Shown piece after piece: positions 9,453-18,124 of a stretch of DNA of 64,000 nucleotides; the stretch's first letter is position 1; every line of letters starts with the position of its first letter. The notes under the pieces are model-generated. The model worked only from the letters and a program-made list of their open reading frames with translations. It ran no database searches and was not told the DNA's origin. Both the position numbers and the translations under genes were made by a program. Source of the stretch: Sphingopyxis witflariensis (lineage in GTDB: Bacteria > Pseudomonadota > Alphaproteobacteria > Sphingomonadales > Sphingomonadaceae); the NCBI RefSeq assembly GCF_002205635.1, contig NZ_NISJ01000007.1:62001-126000 (forward strand), in the 5' to 3' direction.

Positions 9453-9541
9453 CGTTCGCCCTGAGCCCGTCCAAAGGCCGTTCTTCTTCTAGCGCGATGC
9501 TAGAGGAAAGAACGGTGCTTCGACAAGCTCAGCACGAACGG
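9453..9541. repeat. Intergenic hairpin repeat, copy A
   Basis: Nested inverted repeat between the transporter and helicase genes. Outer arms: CCGTTCGCCCTGAGC on the left and GCTCAGCACGAACGG on the right (imperfect); inner arms CCGTTCTT and AAGAACGG around a small TCTAGC/GCTAGA stem. Related copies occur at 11206-11293 and 21797-21916. It lies 10 bases from the transporter ATG. Confidence 0.85.
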
Positions 9542-9557
9542 AAAGAGAGGCAGGTGT

Positions 9558-10952
9558 TTAGCGCCCGCCGACGCGGGTCACTGCACCCTTGTGCGCGCCG
9601 ACGCTCTTGTTGCGCGGGCGGAAGAAGCGCTTGCGCTGGCCTTCTGCGCCCTCGCCTGCCGCACCGGCTGCACCTTCGCGGCGCGGGCCACGGTCGCCGC
9701 CCGGCTTGCCGCCGTTGCGTCCACGATTCGCATCCTGGCGCTGACGATTCGGATCGCGGCCCTGGCTGCCGGTGTCCTTAGGACCCGCGACGGGCTTGGG
9801 CAGGTTGCGCACCAACTCGTTGAAATTCTCGGGCAGCGGCATCGGCTCGGACTTGCTCCGTGTGACGCGCTCGATATCCTTCATATACGGACGCTCATCG
9901 GGCGCGATAAAGCTGATCGCCTTGCCCTCGGCGCCAGCACGCGCGGTACGGCCGATGCGGTGGACATATTGTTCGGGAACGTTCGGGATTTCGAAGTTGA
10001 TGACGTGGCTGACGCCCGACACGTCGATGCCGCGCGCGGCAATGTCGGTCGCGACGAGCAGCTTGATGTCGCCCGAGCGGAACTGCTGCAACGCATTGGT
10101 GCGCTGCGACTGGCTCTTGTTGCCATGGATCGCCATCGCCTTGATCCCCGCGCCCGCGAGGTGACGCACGACGCGGTCGGCGCCGTGCTTGGTGCGGGTG
10201 AAGATCAACGCGCGGTCAATGTCTTCGCTGGCGACGACCGAATGAAGCAGCGCCTGCTTTTCCTTCTGTTCGACGAAGGTCGAATACTGACGGATCTTTT
10301 CGACCGTCGTCGCCTGCGGCGTGACCGACACGGTAACGGGATCGTTCAAAAACTGGTCGGCAAGGCCGGCAATTTCCTTGGGCATCGTCGCCGAGAAGAA
10401 CAGATTCTGGCGGCGCGACGGCAGCAGCTTGGCAACGCGGCGCAGCGAGTGGATGAAGCCCATGTCCATCATCTGGTCGGCTTCGTCGAGAACGAAGATT
10501 TCGACATCGTCGAGGCGCAGCGCGCGCTGATCGATCAGGTCGAGCAGACGGCCCGGGGTCGCGACGAGGATATCGACGCCGCCCGACAGGTCGCGGATCT
10601 GCTTGTTGATCGGCACGCCGCCGAACACGGTCGAAACGGTCAGCTTCGTAAAGCGGCCATAGTCGCGGCAGCTCTGCGCGATCTGCGCCGCGAGTTCGCG
10701 CGTCGGCGACAGCACCAGCATGCGGCAACCGCGCGGTGGGCGCGCATGCGGATAGGTCAGGAGGTGATGGATTGAGGGCAGCGAGAAGGCCGCGGTCTTG
10801 CCGGTGCCGGTCTGCGCGATGCCGCACAGATCGCGGCCCTTCATCAGCTCGGGAATCGCCTGCATCTGGATCGGGGTCGGCGTCGTATAATCCTTGGCGG
10901 CAAGCGCGCGATTAATGTCGGCGTGCAGGCCAAAGTCGTTAAAAGTCGTCAT
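9558..10952 (-). CDS. rhlE: DEAD-box ATP-dependent RNA helicase, RhlE type
   Basis: A 464-residue RNA helicase. Motifs in order: Q-motif TPIQMQAIP, Walker A AQTGTGKT, PTREL, GG near VFGGVPINKQ, TPGR, DEAD (VLDEADQMMD), SAT, then the second RecA domain with FTRTKHGAD, ATDIAARGIDV and HRIGRTARAG. The C-terminal 90 residues are basic and rich in Arg, Gly and Asn, typical of RhlE-class RNA-binding tails. The frame stays open for 38 codons upstream, but MTTFNDFGLHADINRALAAKDYTTPTPIQ is the family start, so the ATG at 10952 is chosen. It probably acts in ribosome assembly or RNA decay. Confidence 0.92.
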   Translation of the reverse strand: MTTFNDFGLHADINRALAAKDYTTPTPIQMQAIPELMKGRDLCGIAQTGTGKTAAFSLPSIHHLLTYPHARPPRGCRMLVLSPTRELAAQIAQSCRDYGRFTKLTVSTVFGGVPINKQIRDLSGGVDILVATPGRLLDLIDQRALRLDDVEIFVLDEADQMMDMGFIHSLRRVAKLLPSRRQNLFFSATMPKEIAGLADQFLNDPVTVSVTPQATTVEKIRQYSTFVEQKEKQALLHSVVASEDIDRALIFTRTKHGADRVVRHLAGAGIKAMAIHGNKSQSQRTNALQQFRSGDIKLLVATDIAARGIDVSGVSHVINFEIPNVPEQYVHRIGRTARAGAEGKAISFIAPDERPYMKDIERVTRSKSEPMPLPENFNELVRNLPKPVAGPKDTGSQGRDPNRQRQDANRGRNGGKPGGDRGPRREGAAGAAGEGAEGQRKRFFRPRNKSVGAHKGAVTRVGGR

Positions 10953-11304
10953 AAAATACTCACATAGGGCGACGCGCAGGCGCATCCGTTCGGATCGAAC
11001 GGACGGCGCACGGCCGCGGGTTCGAAACGACCCGCGTGAAAGGGTGCCTCTGGGGACAAAGCGCATTTCCGGCTCGCCCGCGCCTGAAATCGGTCGGGAA
11101 AATCACGCTGCCGGTGGTTGCGGCGGATCGGTCCGCCATGCTGCGCTGCACCATATATGGCACGGGTTGCGCCGATTTGCAAGATAATTGCGTTCCACTC
11201 TATCCCCGCTCGCCCTGAGCTTGTCGAAGGGCCGTATTTTCTTCATCAAGGTAGACAGATAAAACGATGCTTCGACAAGCTCAGCACAAACGGGGAGAGC
11301 GTAG
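10953..11304. other. Intergenic region between rhlE and glpK (352 bases)
   Basis: Divergent promoter region. The 250 bases next to rhlE carry no credible gene and may be a long 5' leader of the helicase mRNA, which is common for DEAD-box genes. The glpK side is occupied by hairpin repeat copy B (11206-11293). I see no tRNA or riboswitch. Confidence 0.6.
11206..11293. repeat. Intergenic hairpin repeat, copy B
   Basis: Outer arms CGCCCTGAGCTTGTCGAAGG and GCTTCGACAAGCTCAGCAC form a near-perfect inverted pair; the internal arms of copy A have decayed to GCCGTATTTT and AAAACGAT. It ends 12 bases before the glpK start codon, so the hairpin would sit in the glpK leader close to the ribosome site (GGGGAGAG). 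Same family as 9453-9541 and 21797-21916. Confidence 0.88.
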
Positions 11305-12777
11305 GTGACCAAGAAAATCATCGTTATCGATGAAGGCACGACCTCGACCCGCACAATGCTCTTTTCCGCCGACGGCACACCGCTCGGCAGCGCGCAGCGC
11401 GAGTTCAAGCAATATTATCCCGCTGCAGGCCTCGTCGAGCATGACGCGGCCGAAATCTGGACCGCCACCCTCGCCTGCACCCGCGCGATGATCGACAAGG
11501 CGGGCGGTGCGGATAAAATCGCCGCGATCGGCATCACCAACCAGCGCGAGACGGTCGTGTTCTGGGACCGCGTCACGGGCGAACCGCTGGCGCGCGCGAT
11601 CGTCTGGCAGGACCGGCGCACCGCCGCCGATTGCGCCGCGCTGAAGGACGCCGGGCATGAGGCAATAGTGCAGGAAAAGAGCGGGCTGCTGCTCGACCCC
11701 TATTTCTCGGGGAGCAAGATCGGCTGGGCGCTGAAGAATTGGCCGCAACTACGCGAGGCCGGCGACCGCCTCGCGGTCGGGACGATCGAATCCTATCTCG
11801 TCTTTCGCCTGACCGGCGGCGCGCATGTCAGCGACGCGACCAATGCGTCGCGCACGCAGTTGATGGACATCAATGGAGCGGGCGGCTGGGACGCGGAGTT
11901 GTGCGAGCTGCTTGGCGTACCGATAGCGCTGCTGCCGGAGATTGTCGGCTGCACCGAACCGGTCGGCACCACCGACCCCGCGCTGTTCGGCGGCGCGATC
12001 CCCATCTGCGGCATGGCGGGCGACCAGCAGGCGGCGACGATCGGCCAGGCGTGCCTGTCGCCGGGGCAGACCAAGGCGACCTTTGGCACGGGCGCCTTCA
12101 TCCTGTCGGCGAGCGGCACCACGCGCCCGCATTCGGCGAACCGCCTGCTTGCCACCATTCTCGTGCAGGAAGGCGACACGCGCAGTTATGCCCTCGAGGG
12201 ATCGGTGTTCGTCGCGGGGAGCCTGATCAAATGGCTGCGCGACGGATTCGGCCTGCTCGCCAATGCGGGCGAGAGTGAAGGGCTGGCGCGATCGGTCGCC
12301 GACAATGGCGGGGTCTATCTGGTCCCGGCCCTCACCGGTCTGGGCGCGCCGCACTGGCGGCCGGATGCCCTCGCCGCGATCTCCGGCCTCAGCTTTGCGA
12401 GCGGCAAGGCGCATGTCGCGCGCGCGGCGCTCGAGGCGCAGGCCTATCAGGCGCACGATCTGAAGTCGGCCTTTGCCGCCGATGGGGTCGATTGGGCCGA
12501 TTTGCGGATCGACGGCGGCATGGCGGCGAACGACTGGATGGCGCAGGATCTGGCCGACATACTGAACCTGACCGTCGAGCGTCCCGAATTCGTCGAAAGC
12601 ACGGCGCTGGGCGCGGCTATGCTCGCCGCGACCGGCGCGGGTCTCTATCCCGATCTTGCGAGCGCGGCCAAGGCGATGCGCGGCCGCGCCACGCGCTTCA
12701 CGCCTGCATTAGGCGCCCAGAAACGCAAAACGCGCCTTGCCGGGTGGCAAAGCGCGCTTGCAAAGGTTTTGAGCTGA
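11305..12777 (+). CDS. glpK: Glycerol kinase (FGGY family)
   Basis: Phosphorylates glycerol to sn-glycerol 3-phosphate. The 490-residue protein carries the N-terminal phosphate loop DEGTTSTRT, GITNQRETVVFWDR, IVWQDRRT, ATNASRTQLMDI, MAGDQQAATIGQ, KATFGTGAF and the signature GLGAPHWRPDALAAISGL plus DGGMAANDWMAQ. The first motif reads IDEGTTS rather than the more usual DQGTTS. It begins with GTG at 11305 preceded by GGGGAGAGC. No glpD, glpF or glpR gene is adjacent. A related polyol kinase is possible but the overall sequence is glycerol-kinase-like. Confidence 0.88.
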   Translation: MTKKIIVIDEGTTSTRTMLFSADGTPLGSAQREFKQYYPAAGLVEHDAAEIWTATLACTRAMIDKAGGADKIAAIGITNQRETVVFWDRVTGEPLARAIVWQDRRTAADCAALKDAGHEAIVQEKSGLLLDPYFSGSKIGWALKNWPQLREAGDRLAVGTIESYLVFRLTGGAHVSDATNASRTQLMDINGAGGWDAELCELLGVPIALLPEIVGCTEPVGTTDPALFGGAIPICGMAGDQQAATIGQACLSPGQTKATFGTGAFILSASGTTRPHSANRLLATILVQEGDTRSYALEGSVFVAGSLIKWLRDGFGLLANAGESEGLARSVADNGGVYLVPALTGLGAPHWRPDALAAISGLSFASGKAHVARAALEAQAYQAHDLKSAFAADGVDWADLRIDGGMAANDWMAQDLADILNLTVERPEFVESTALGAAMLAATGAGLYPDLASAAKAMRGRATRFTPALGAQKRKTRLAGWQSALAKVLS

Positions 12778-12778
12778 T

Positions 12779-12794
12779 CCCCGCTTTCGCGGGG
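12779..12794. terminator. Short hairpin between convergent glpK and rpmE
   Basis: CCCCGC-TTTC-GCGGGG, a six-pair GC stem one base after the glpK stop and eight bases before the rpmE stop. It may end transcription in both directions. The same CCCGC-TTTC-GCGGG core recurs at 59814-59827, so it is also a short dispersed repeat. Confidence 0.55.
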
Positions 12795-12801
12795 ACAACG
12801 C

Positions 12802-13029
12802 TTAGCGCTTGAGGGTGAGACCACCGAAACGCTTGTTGAACTTGGCAACCTGGCCCGCTGCGTCGAGCATACGGCCGTTGCCGCCGGTCCATGCCGGGTG
12901 CGCCGTCGGGTCGATTTCGAGCGTCATGGTGTCGCCCTCTTTGCCCCAGGTCGAGCGCGTCTGATATTCGGTGCCATCGGTCATCTTGACCGTGATCATG
13001 TGATAGGCGGGGTGAATGTCTTGTTTCAT
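12802..13029 (-). CDS. rpmE: 50S ribosomal protein L31
   Basis: A 75-residue ribosomal protein starting [29 protein letters not shown] and ending [12 protein letters not shown], which is L31. It lacks the CxxC pairs of zinc-binding L31, so it is the cysteine-free form. A GGAGCC stretch just upstream of the ATG is a plausible ribosome site. In related genomes as I recall them, rpmE neighbours fabZ; here an IS30-family element lies between the two. Confidence 0.96.
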   Translation of the reverse strand: MKQDIHPAYHMITVKMTDGTEYQTRSTWGKEGDTMTLEIDPTAHPAWTGGNGRMLDAAGQVAKFNKRFGGLTLKR

Positions 13030-13158
13030 ATCTGGGCTCCTGTGCCGCTGGTTACCGACCAGCCGCGTTGAGTCGGGGCGTCCGGGGACGCGAAGTGGCG
13101 GCCTTTAGTGGCCAATGGGAGAAAATGCAACATCTCTCCCCGCAGCAATAGCCCCCCC

Positions 13159-13181
13159 TGAGTTCACAAACGAAGTGCAAC
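13159..13181 (+). repeat. Left terminal inverted repeat of the IS30-family element
   Basis: Pairs with 14151-14173; the inner ten bases GAAGTGCAAC are identical in both ends and the outer part differs at five positions. Confidence 0.82.
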
Positions 13182-13200
13182 ACCTCACACAGGTGTTGCC

Positions 13201-14196
13201 ATGTCGAGATACCGTCAGTTATCGATTGAGGAGCGCTGTTCGATTGCCCGTCTTTATGAAGACGGGCAATCGATCCGGCAGATCGCTACAGCTCTGGATC
13301 GCCAGCCGTCGACCATCGCGCGCGAGTTGAAGCGCAACTGTGGAGCCAAGGTCGGTTACCAGCCTGCCTATGCGCAGGCGCAGGCCGATGCTCGGCGCTG
13401 GACCGGGACGCGGCTCGAGCGTGACGATGCCTTGCGTGAACAAGTGCTCGACCGGCTCGCGCAGGGCTGGTCGCCTGAGCAGGTGGCGGGGCGTCTGGCC
13501 CATGAACAAGGCCATCAGGTCATCAGCCATGAGACCATCTACCGCTTCGTCTATGCCCAGCTCAAACGCACCAACGACCGGCGCTGGCGCTTCTACCTCC
13601 CGCGCGCCAAGTACAAGCGCGGCTGGCGCACCAAGGGCGGCTGGCCGCGCTATACCGACCGTCTCTCGGTCCACGACCGCCCCGACAGCATCGCCACCCG
13701 CAAGCAGGCAGGCCATTGGGAGGCCGATGCCATGCTCTTCTCCACTTCGGGACAGGCGATCCTGATCGCCCATGAACGCCACTCGCGGATCGCCATCGCC
13801 CTGCGTCAGGCCAGCCTCAAGGCCGATCCCGTCGCCGACGCGCTCGTCGGGATGCTGAGACCCCTGCCAGCCGCGCTGCGACGCTCGATCACCTTCGACA
13901 ATGGCACCGAATTTACCCGCCATCACCGCATCGAACAGCAGCTCGGCCTCAACGCCTACTTCTGCGATCCGCACGCTCCATGGCAGAAAGGCGGTGTCGA
14001 AAACGCCATCGGCAGGCTGCGCCGCAACCTGCCCCGAAAAACCAACCTCGACGACTTGTCAGCCAAAGCCATCGACGCCATCATCGCAAACTACAACAAC
14101 ACACCCAGAAAATGCCTCGGATTCAAAACCCCAGCCGAAACCTTCCGCACGTTGCACTTCAAATGTGAATCCACACCCGGATCAAGTCCGGGGTGA
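13201..14196 (+). CDS. IS30-family transposase
   Basis: A 331-residue transposase. An N-terminal helix-turn-helix (LSIEERCSIARLYEDGQSIRQIATALDRQPSTIARELKRN) is followed by the DDE core: Asp in GHWEADAM, Asp in TFDNGTEF, and Glu in WQKGGVENAIGRLRR, then NTPRKCLGFKTPAE. All catalytic residues are present and the frame is uninterrupted, so the element may be active. The reading frame runs through the right inverted repeat and ends at 14196, outside the element, so the last eight or so residues (including TPGSSPG) are contributed by host DNA. Confidence 0.95.
   Translation: MSRYRQLSIEERCSIARLYEDGQSIRQIATALDRQPSTIARELKRNCGAKVGYQPAYAQAQADARRWTGTRLERDDALREQVLDRLAQGWSPEQVAGRLAHEQGHQVISHETIYRFVYAQLKRTNDRRWRFYLPRAKYKRGWRTKGGWPRYTDRLSVHDRPDSIATRKQAGHWEADAMLFSTSGQAILIAHERHSRIAIALRQASLKADPVADALVGMLRPLPAALRRSITFDNGTEFTRHHRIEQQLGLNAYFCDPHAPWQKGGVENAIGRLRRNLPRKTNLDDLSAKAIDAIIANYNNTPRKCLGFKTPAETFRTLHFKCESTPGSSPG
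14151..14173 (-). repeat. Right terminal inverted repeat of the IS30-family element
   Basis: Reads GTTGCACTTCAAATGTGAAT then CCA; inverted partner of 13159-13181. It lies within the transposase reading frame. Confidence 0.82.
14174..14195. repeat. Palindromic intergenic repeat at the IS30 right end
   Basis: CACCCGGATCAAGTCCGGGG followed by TG; arms CACCCGGA and TCCGGGGTG. The same motif (CCCGGATCAAATCCGGGG) occurs at 59727-59744 inside another intergenic repeat, so this is host repeat DNA rather than part of the insertion sequence. Confidence 0.7.
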
Positions 14197-14216
14197 CGAA
14201 GCTCAAGAACTTTCGC

Positions 14217-14696
14217 TCAATCCGTCGGCGGATCGGCGATCATCGCGGTGAACTGGCATTCGGTAGCCAGCTGGCCGTCCAGCATCGCCCGGCCTTCGAA
14301 CTTGCAGATATTCCGCTTCGCCTGAAGGATCGTGACGTGGAGGTCGAGCAGGCAGCCCGGTTCGACCGGCTTGCGGAATTTGATCCCGTCGATGCTCATA
14401 AAATAGACGAGCTTGCCGGTCCCGGCGAGGCCCATTGATTCGATCGCCAGCACGCCGCCGGCCTGCGCCAGCGCCTCGACGATGAGGACGCCGGGCATGA
14501 TCGGCCGGCCGGGGAAATGCCCCTGAAAAAAGGGCTCGTTGATCGTCACCGCCTTGACCGCGTGGATCGAGGTGTCCTTCACCATCGAAACCACCCGGTC
14601 GACGAGCAGCATCGGATAACGATGCGGAAGCAGGCTCAGGATCCGGCGCGTATCGACCGGACCCAAGGCCCCTGCTGCATTTTCCCCGTCGGCCAT
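14217..14696 (-). CDS. fabZ: 3-hydroxyacyl-ACP dehydratase FabZ
   Basis: Dehydrates beta-hydroxyacyl-ACP in fatty acid and lipid A synthesis. A 159-residue hot-dog protein with the catalytic His in [13 protein letters not shown] and the catalytic Glu in [14 protein letters not shown], plus [11 protein letters not shown]. It is the last gene of the bam operon in this window, five bases after skp. The lpxA and lpxB genes that follow fabZ in many proteobacteria are absent; an IS30-family element starts 43 bases beyond the stop. Confidence 0.97.
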   Translation of the reverse strand: MADGENAAGALGPVDTRRILSLLPHRYPMLLVDRVVSMVKDTSIHAVKAVTINEPFFQGHFPGRPIMPGVLIVEALAQAGGVLAIESMGLAGTGKLVYFMSIDGIKFRKPVEPGCLLDLHVTILQAKRNICKFEGRAMLDGQLATECQFTAMIADPPTD

Positions 14697-14701
14697 GGCT
14701 G

Positions 14702-15385
14702 TTAGCGCGTCGTCGGCGGGGTGCCGGCGGGTGCTGCAGCTGCGGCAGGCTGCGACGCACGGGCGGCGTCCATCAACTGCTGGTTGCGCTGCTGGACCAG
14801 TTGGCCCGGCTGATAACCGGCGGGCACCGCGATCGAGACGTTGGGCAGGATCTTGTTGAGCTCGGCGATCACCGCATCGGTGATGTCGACGTTGTTTTCG
14901 CGCGCCAGCACCGCTTCGGGGTTGATCAGCAGATCGACCTTCTTGGCAGTCATCGCCGACTTGATCGCTTCATTCATGCGAACGCTGATCTGGTCTTCGA
15001 CATAGGCGACAGCGAGCTCGACGGGCGCTCCAATACGGCCGAGTTCGGCCTGGGCAGCCTGACGCTTGTCCTGCACCGCCTTGGCGGCGGCCTGCAGCGT
15101 AGTCTGGTTCTGCGGAGTCTTTTTCGATTCTTCGTTAAATTTAGCAATCAGCACGTTGATTTCGGCTTGCAGCGTCTGGCCGCGCGACTGCTGCTGATCG
15201 ATCTGCGCCTTGTAGGTGGTTTCGATCTGCTGCGAAGCGACGGTGAAGGCGTTGGAGCGCGCGGCCGCCATGCGGACGTCGGCGACCGCCACGGCTTTCG
15301 CCTGCGCGATGGCCGGAGCCGACAGGATCGGCGAAACCGACAGGGTGGCGACGGCGAGTGCCGAAGCGGCAAGAATTTTCTTCAT
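14702..15385 (-). CDS. skp: Periplasmic chaperone Skp/OmpH
   Basis: Holds unfolded outer-membrane proteins in the periplasm for delivery to BamA. 227 residues with a signal peptide ending in SAPAIAQA, then a short strand region ([17 protein letters not shown]) and a long coiled-coil rich in Gln, Ala and Glu (about residues 50-140) that forms the tentacles. An extra Ala/Pro-rich tail (residues about 205-227) extends beyond the core. Its ATG shares one base with the bamA stop (TGATG), so translation is coupled. Confidence 0.92.
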   Translation of the reverse strand: MKKILAASALAVATLSVSPILSAPAIAQAKAVAVADVRMAAARSNAFTVASQQIETTYKAQIDQQQSRGQTLQAEINVLIAKFNEESKKTPQNQTTLQAAAKAVQDKRQAAQAELGRIGAPVELAVAYVEDQISVRMNEAIKSAMTAKKVDLLINPEAVLARENNVDITDAVIAELNKILPNVSIAVPAGYQPGQLVQQRNQQLMDAARASQPAAAAAPAGTPPTTR

Positions 15386-18054
15386 CAGAATTGGGTTCCT
15401 ACGTTGAATGAGAAGCGTTTGACATCATCACCCTCTTCTTTGCGAAGGGCGTATGCAAAATCGATCCGGAAAGGACCGAAGGGAGAGTTCCAGTTAACCC
15501 CGGCGCCGATCGCAACGCGCGGCATCCAGGTGTCGCCGAAGAAGCGTTCTTCGAACGGCGCCATCGCGGAATAGCCGGTGCCGGCAGTTGCGCAGTTCGT
15601 ATACTGCGTCGTGCTGCCAGTCTCGAGAGACGCGAACTTGACGTCTCCCGTCGTAGGGTTGCGACACAGCGATTTGACCTTGCCGCCGTCCGACGGATCC
15701 ATGAAATCCGCCAGCGTCGTCAGCTCCGGACGCTTCACGCTGAACACCGAACCGATGTCGAGGAAGATCGACGGCCGCAGCCCCAGTTCCTTCGCGCCGG
15801 TTCCGAGCGGAATATCCATCTCGATCCGACCCTGATAATAGGCGCGGCCGCCGAGCGCATCGTCGATCTGTCCGCGATTTTTTTCGTCCGTGATGACAAT
15901 GGGATTGGCGGGGTCGGTATTGTTGACCGAATAGCGGATGACGCGCGGACCGACACCACGAATGTCGAAGCCGCGCATCTGCGGCTCGCCAAGGAAGAAG
16001 CGGTCGGTCAGGCGGACCTTGTCGCTACCCGGGCTCGGCGCGTTACCAAAGGGATAGATATAACCGCCCTCCGCCGAGACATTGAGGATGAAGCGGCTGC
16101 CGAGATTGAAATGCTTGCTGCCCGAGAGGCGGGTGCGGACATATTTCACACTACCACCGAGGCCGGCGAAATCCTGGCTGAGCGACAGCGACTGGCCGCG
16201 CGTCGGGCGCGCCCGGTTGTCGCGGTCGTCATAGGCGAGCGTAAAGCCGACGAGCGACGTCGTGCGCTTGCCGATCGCGTCGCACAAATAGCGGCCGGCG
16301 ATCAACGGATCGCAATTGTCGCCGAAATAATAAAGCGACTTGTCGAGCGACACATCGTCGAAGTTCAGGCTGTAGCGACCGAAGAATGACATGAATTCGG
16401 TCAACGGAACGCCGGCGTTGAGCTGGAAGCCCGTCGTGACCTGTTCGAAGGTCGTGCGGCGATCATTGTTGATGAAGTTGAACGAGTTCAAATCGCGACG
16501 ATAGACGCTACCGCCGACCGAGATGTTACGATCGAACAAATAGGGTTCGGTAAAGCCGAGTTCGATCGACTTCGAATAGCTCGAATAGTTGACCGACGCC
16601 TGAAGCTGCTGGCCGAGGCCGCGGAAGTTGCGCTGACGAATCGAGCCCTGGAGCAGGAAATTCTCGATCGACGAGAAGCCTGCCGACAGCGACAATTCGC
16701 CGGTCGGCTTTTCCTCGACATTGGTTTCGAGGATGATGCGATCGGGTGCACTGCCCTCCTTGCGCTCGATCGCCAGATTTTCCTGGAAATAGCCCAGGCT
16801 GTTGAGGCGGTTTTCGGTGCGCTTGATGCCGAAGCTGTTGAAGGCATCGCCTTCGTTCAGGCGAAATTCGCGGCGCACGACCTTGTCGTGGGTCAGCGTG
16901 TTGCCGTTGACGTCGATCCGCTCGACATAAGTACGCGGGCTTTCGGCGACGTTGAAGGTGATCGCCATCGTCCGGGTTTCGGCATCGCGACGGAATTCGG
17001 GATTGATGTCGGCAAAGGCATAGCCGAACAGGCCGGCGGTTTCGCTCAGGCTTTCGACAGTATCCTCGACCAGCTTGGCATCATACCAGTCGTCTTTCTT
17101 CATCGGCAGCATCGCTTTCAGCGTTTCCGGCCGGAAATCGCGAAGCTCGCTCTCTACATTGACGTCGCCGAACTTATAACGCTCGCCTTCCTCGACGACA
17201 TAGGTGATGATGAAGTCCTGCTTGTTGCTCGTCAGTTCGGCAACCGCCGAAATGACGCGGAAATCCGCATAGCCGTTCTTCAGGTAGAAAAGGCGGATCT
17301 TCTGCTGGTCATAGGCAAGGCGATCGGGGTCATAGCTGGTGTTCGACGACAGGATCGTCATCAGGCTCGACTGCTTTGTCGCCATCTCGCCCTTAAGCTC
17401 GCCGTCGCTGAACTTCTCGTTGCCGATGATATTGATCTGGCGGACCTTGGACTTCGGCCCTTCGTTGATTTCGAACACGACATCGACGCGGTTCTGGTCG
17501 AGCGAGACCATTTTGGGCTCAACGGTCGCGGCAAAGCGGCCCTGACGCTTATAAAGCTCGATGATGCGCGCGACGTCGGCGCGAACTTTCGACCGGGTGA
17601 AGATCTGGCGCGGCGAGAGTTTGATCTCCGGCCGGATCTTTTCTTCCTTCAGGCGCTTGTTGCCCTCGAGGATCACGCGGTTGATCACGGGGTTTTCGAC
17701 CACCTGGATCGTCAGCGCGCCCTTGTCGTCGCTGATCTGATAATCCTTGAACAATTCGGTCGCCGCGAGATCCTTCAGCGCCTGATCGAGGACCGAGCGA
17801 TCATAGGGCTGGCCAACGCGCAGGCGCAGGTACGACAGGATCGTCTGCGCCTCGAGCCTCTGGTTGCCGGTGACCGTGATCGACTGAACCGTCGTTGCCG
17901 ACGGAGCAGCTTCCGACGCGGGCGCCGGGACTGCCGGCGGCGCGACCTGTTGTGCGAACAGCGGTGCGGCGGGCCATGCCAGCATCGTTCCCGCCATAAG
18001 AACTGCCGACAGCTGCGTCCGCGCCGAATATTTGTGTGATGCCACGCTGTTCAT
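15385..18054 (-). CDS. bamA: Outer membrane protein assembly factor BamA
   Basis: Central beta-barrel of the BAM complex that folds and inserts outer-membrane proteins. 889 residues: signal peptide ending PAAPLFAQ, a Pro/Ala-rich spacer, five POTRA domains (starting at SITVTGNQRLEAQTILSYLRLRVGQPYD, about residues 55-400), then the 16-strand barrel with the conserved loop 6 residues around DRFFLGEPQMRGFDIRGVGP (VRGF-like element) and a terminal phenylalanine (FSFNVGTQF). The frame is open for 26 more codons upstream, but MNSVASHKYSARTQLSAVL gives a proper signal peptide, so the ATG at 18054 is chosen. Confidence 0.96.
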   Translation of the reverse strand: MNSVASHKYSARTQLSAVLMAGTMLAWPAAPLFAQQVAPPAVPAPASEAAPSATTVQSITVTGNQRLEAQTILSYLRLRVGQPYDRSVLDQALKDLAATELFKDYQISDDKGALTIQVVENPVINRVILEGNKRLKEEKIRPEIKLSPRQIFTRSKVRADVARIIELYKRQGRFAATVEPKMVSLDQNRVDVVFEINEGPKSKVRQINIIGNEKFSDGELKGEMATKQSSLMTILSSNTSYDPDRLAYDQQKIRLFYLKNGYADFRVISAVAELTSNKQDFIITYVVEEGERYKFGDVNVESELRDFRPETLKAMLPMKKDDWYDAKLVEDTVESLSETAGLFGYAFADINPEFRRDAETRTMAITFNVAESPRTYVERIDVNGNTLTHDKVVRREFRLNEGDAFNSFGIKRTENRLNSLGYFQENLAIERKEGSAPDRIILETNVEEKPTGELSLSAGFSSIENFLLQGSIRQRNFRGLGQQLQASVNYSSYSKSIELGFTEPYLFDRNISVGGSVYRRDLNSFNFINNDRRTTFEQVTTGFQLNAGVPLTEFMSFFGRYSLNFDDVSLDKSLYYFGDNCDPLIAGRYLCDAIGKRTTSLVGFTLAYDDRDNRARPTRGQSLSLSQDFAGLGGSVKYVRTRLSGSKHFNLGSRFILNVSAEGGYIYPFGNAPSPGSDKVRLTDRFFLGEPQMRGFDIRGVGPRVIRYSVNNTDPANPIVITDEKNRGQIDDALGGRAYYQGRIEMDIPLGTGAKELGLRPSIFLDIGSVFSVKRPELTTLADFMDPSDGGKVKSLCRNPTTGDVKFASLETGSTTQYTNCATAGTGYSAMAPFEERFFGDTWMPRVAIGAGVNWNSPFGPFRIDFAYALRKEEGDDVKRFSFNVGTQF

Positions 18055-18124
18055 CCCGAAAAAACAAAATCCCTGCGCAAGGCCCCGCTCCGGCCAAGTG
18101 CGCGCTCTCCCTGCCCCAGACTCG

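Larger units (their letters stand above)
13159..14173 (+). mobile_element. IS30-family insertion sequence
   Basis: About 1.0 kb, bounded by imperfect 23-bp inverted repeats: left TGAGTTCACAAACGAAGTGC (13159-13178, continuing AAC) and right end 14151-14173, whose complement starts TGGATTCACATTTGAAGTGC. 18 of 23 positions match. It encodes one DDE transposase. No target duplication is obvious; the right end abuts a CCCGGATCAAGTCCGGGG palindrome. The insertion separates fabZ from rpmE and leaves both intact. Confidence 0.88.

Noticed and set aside
7767..9464. 565-codon plus-strand open frame opposite the MHS transporter
   Set aside because: Low-complexity charged translation without motifs, fully antisense to a clear membrane transporter.
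13219..13974. Minus-strand frame inside the IS30 element as a possible passenger gene
   Set aside because: Antisense to the DDE transposase and without motifs; a single transposase explains the element.
16888..18039. 383-codon plus-strand open frame opposite bamA
   Set aside because: Antisense shadow; bamA motifs and signal peptide are on the minus strand.
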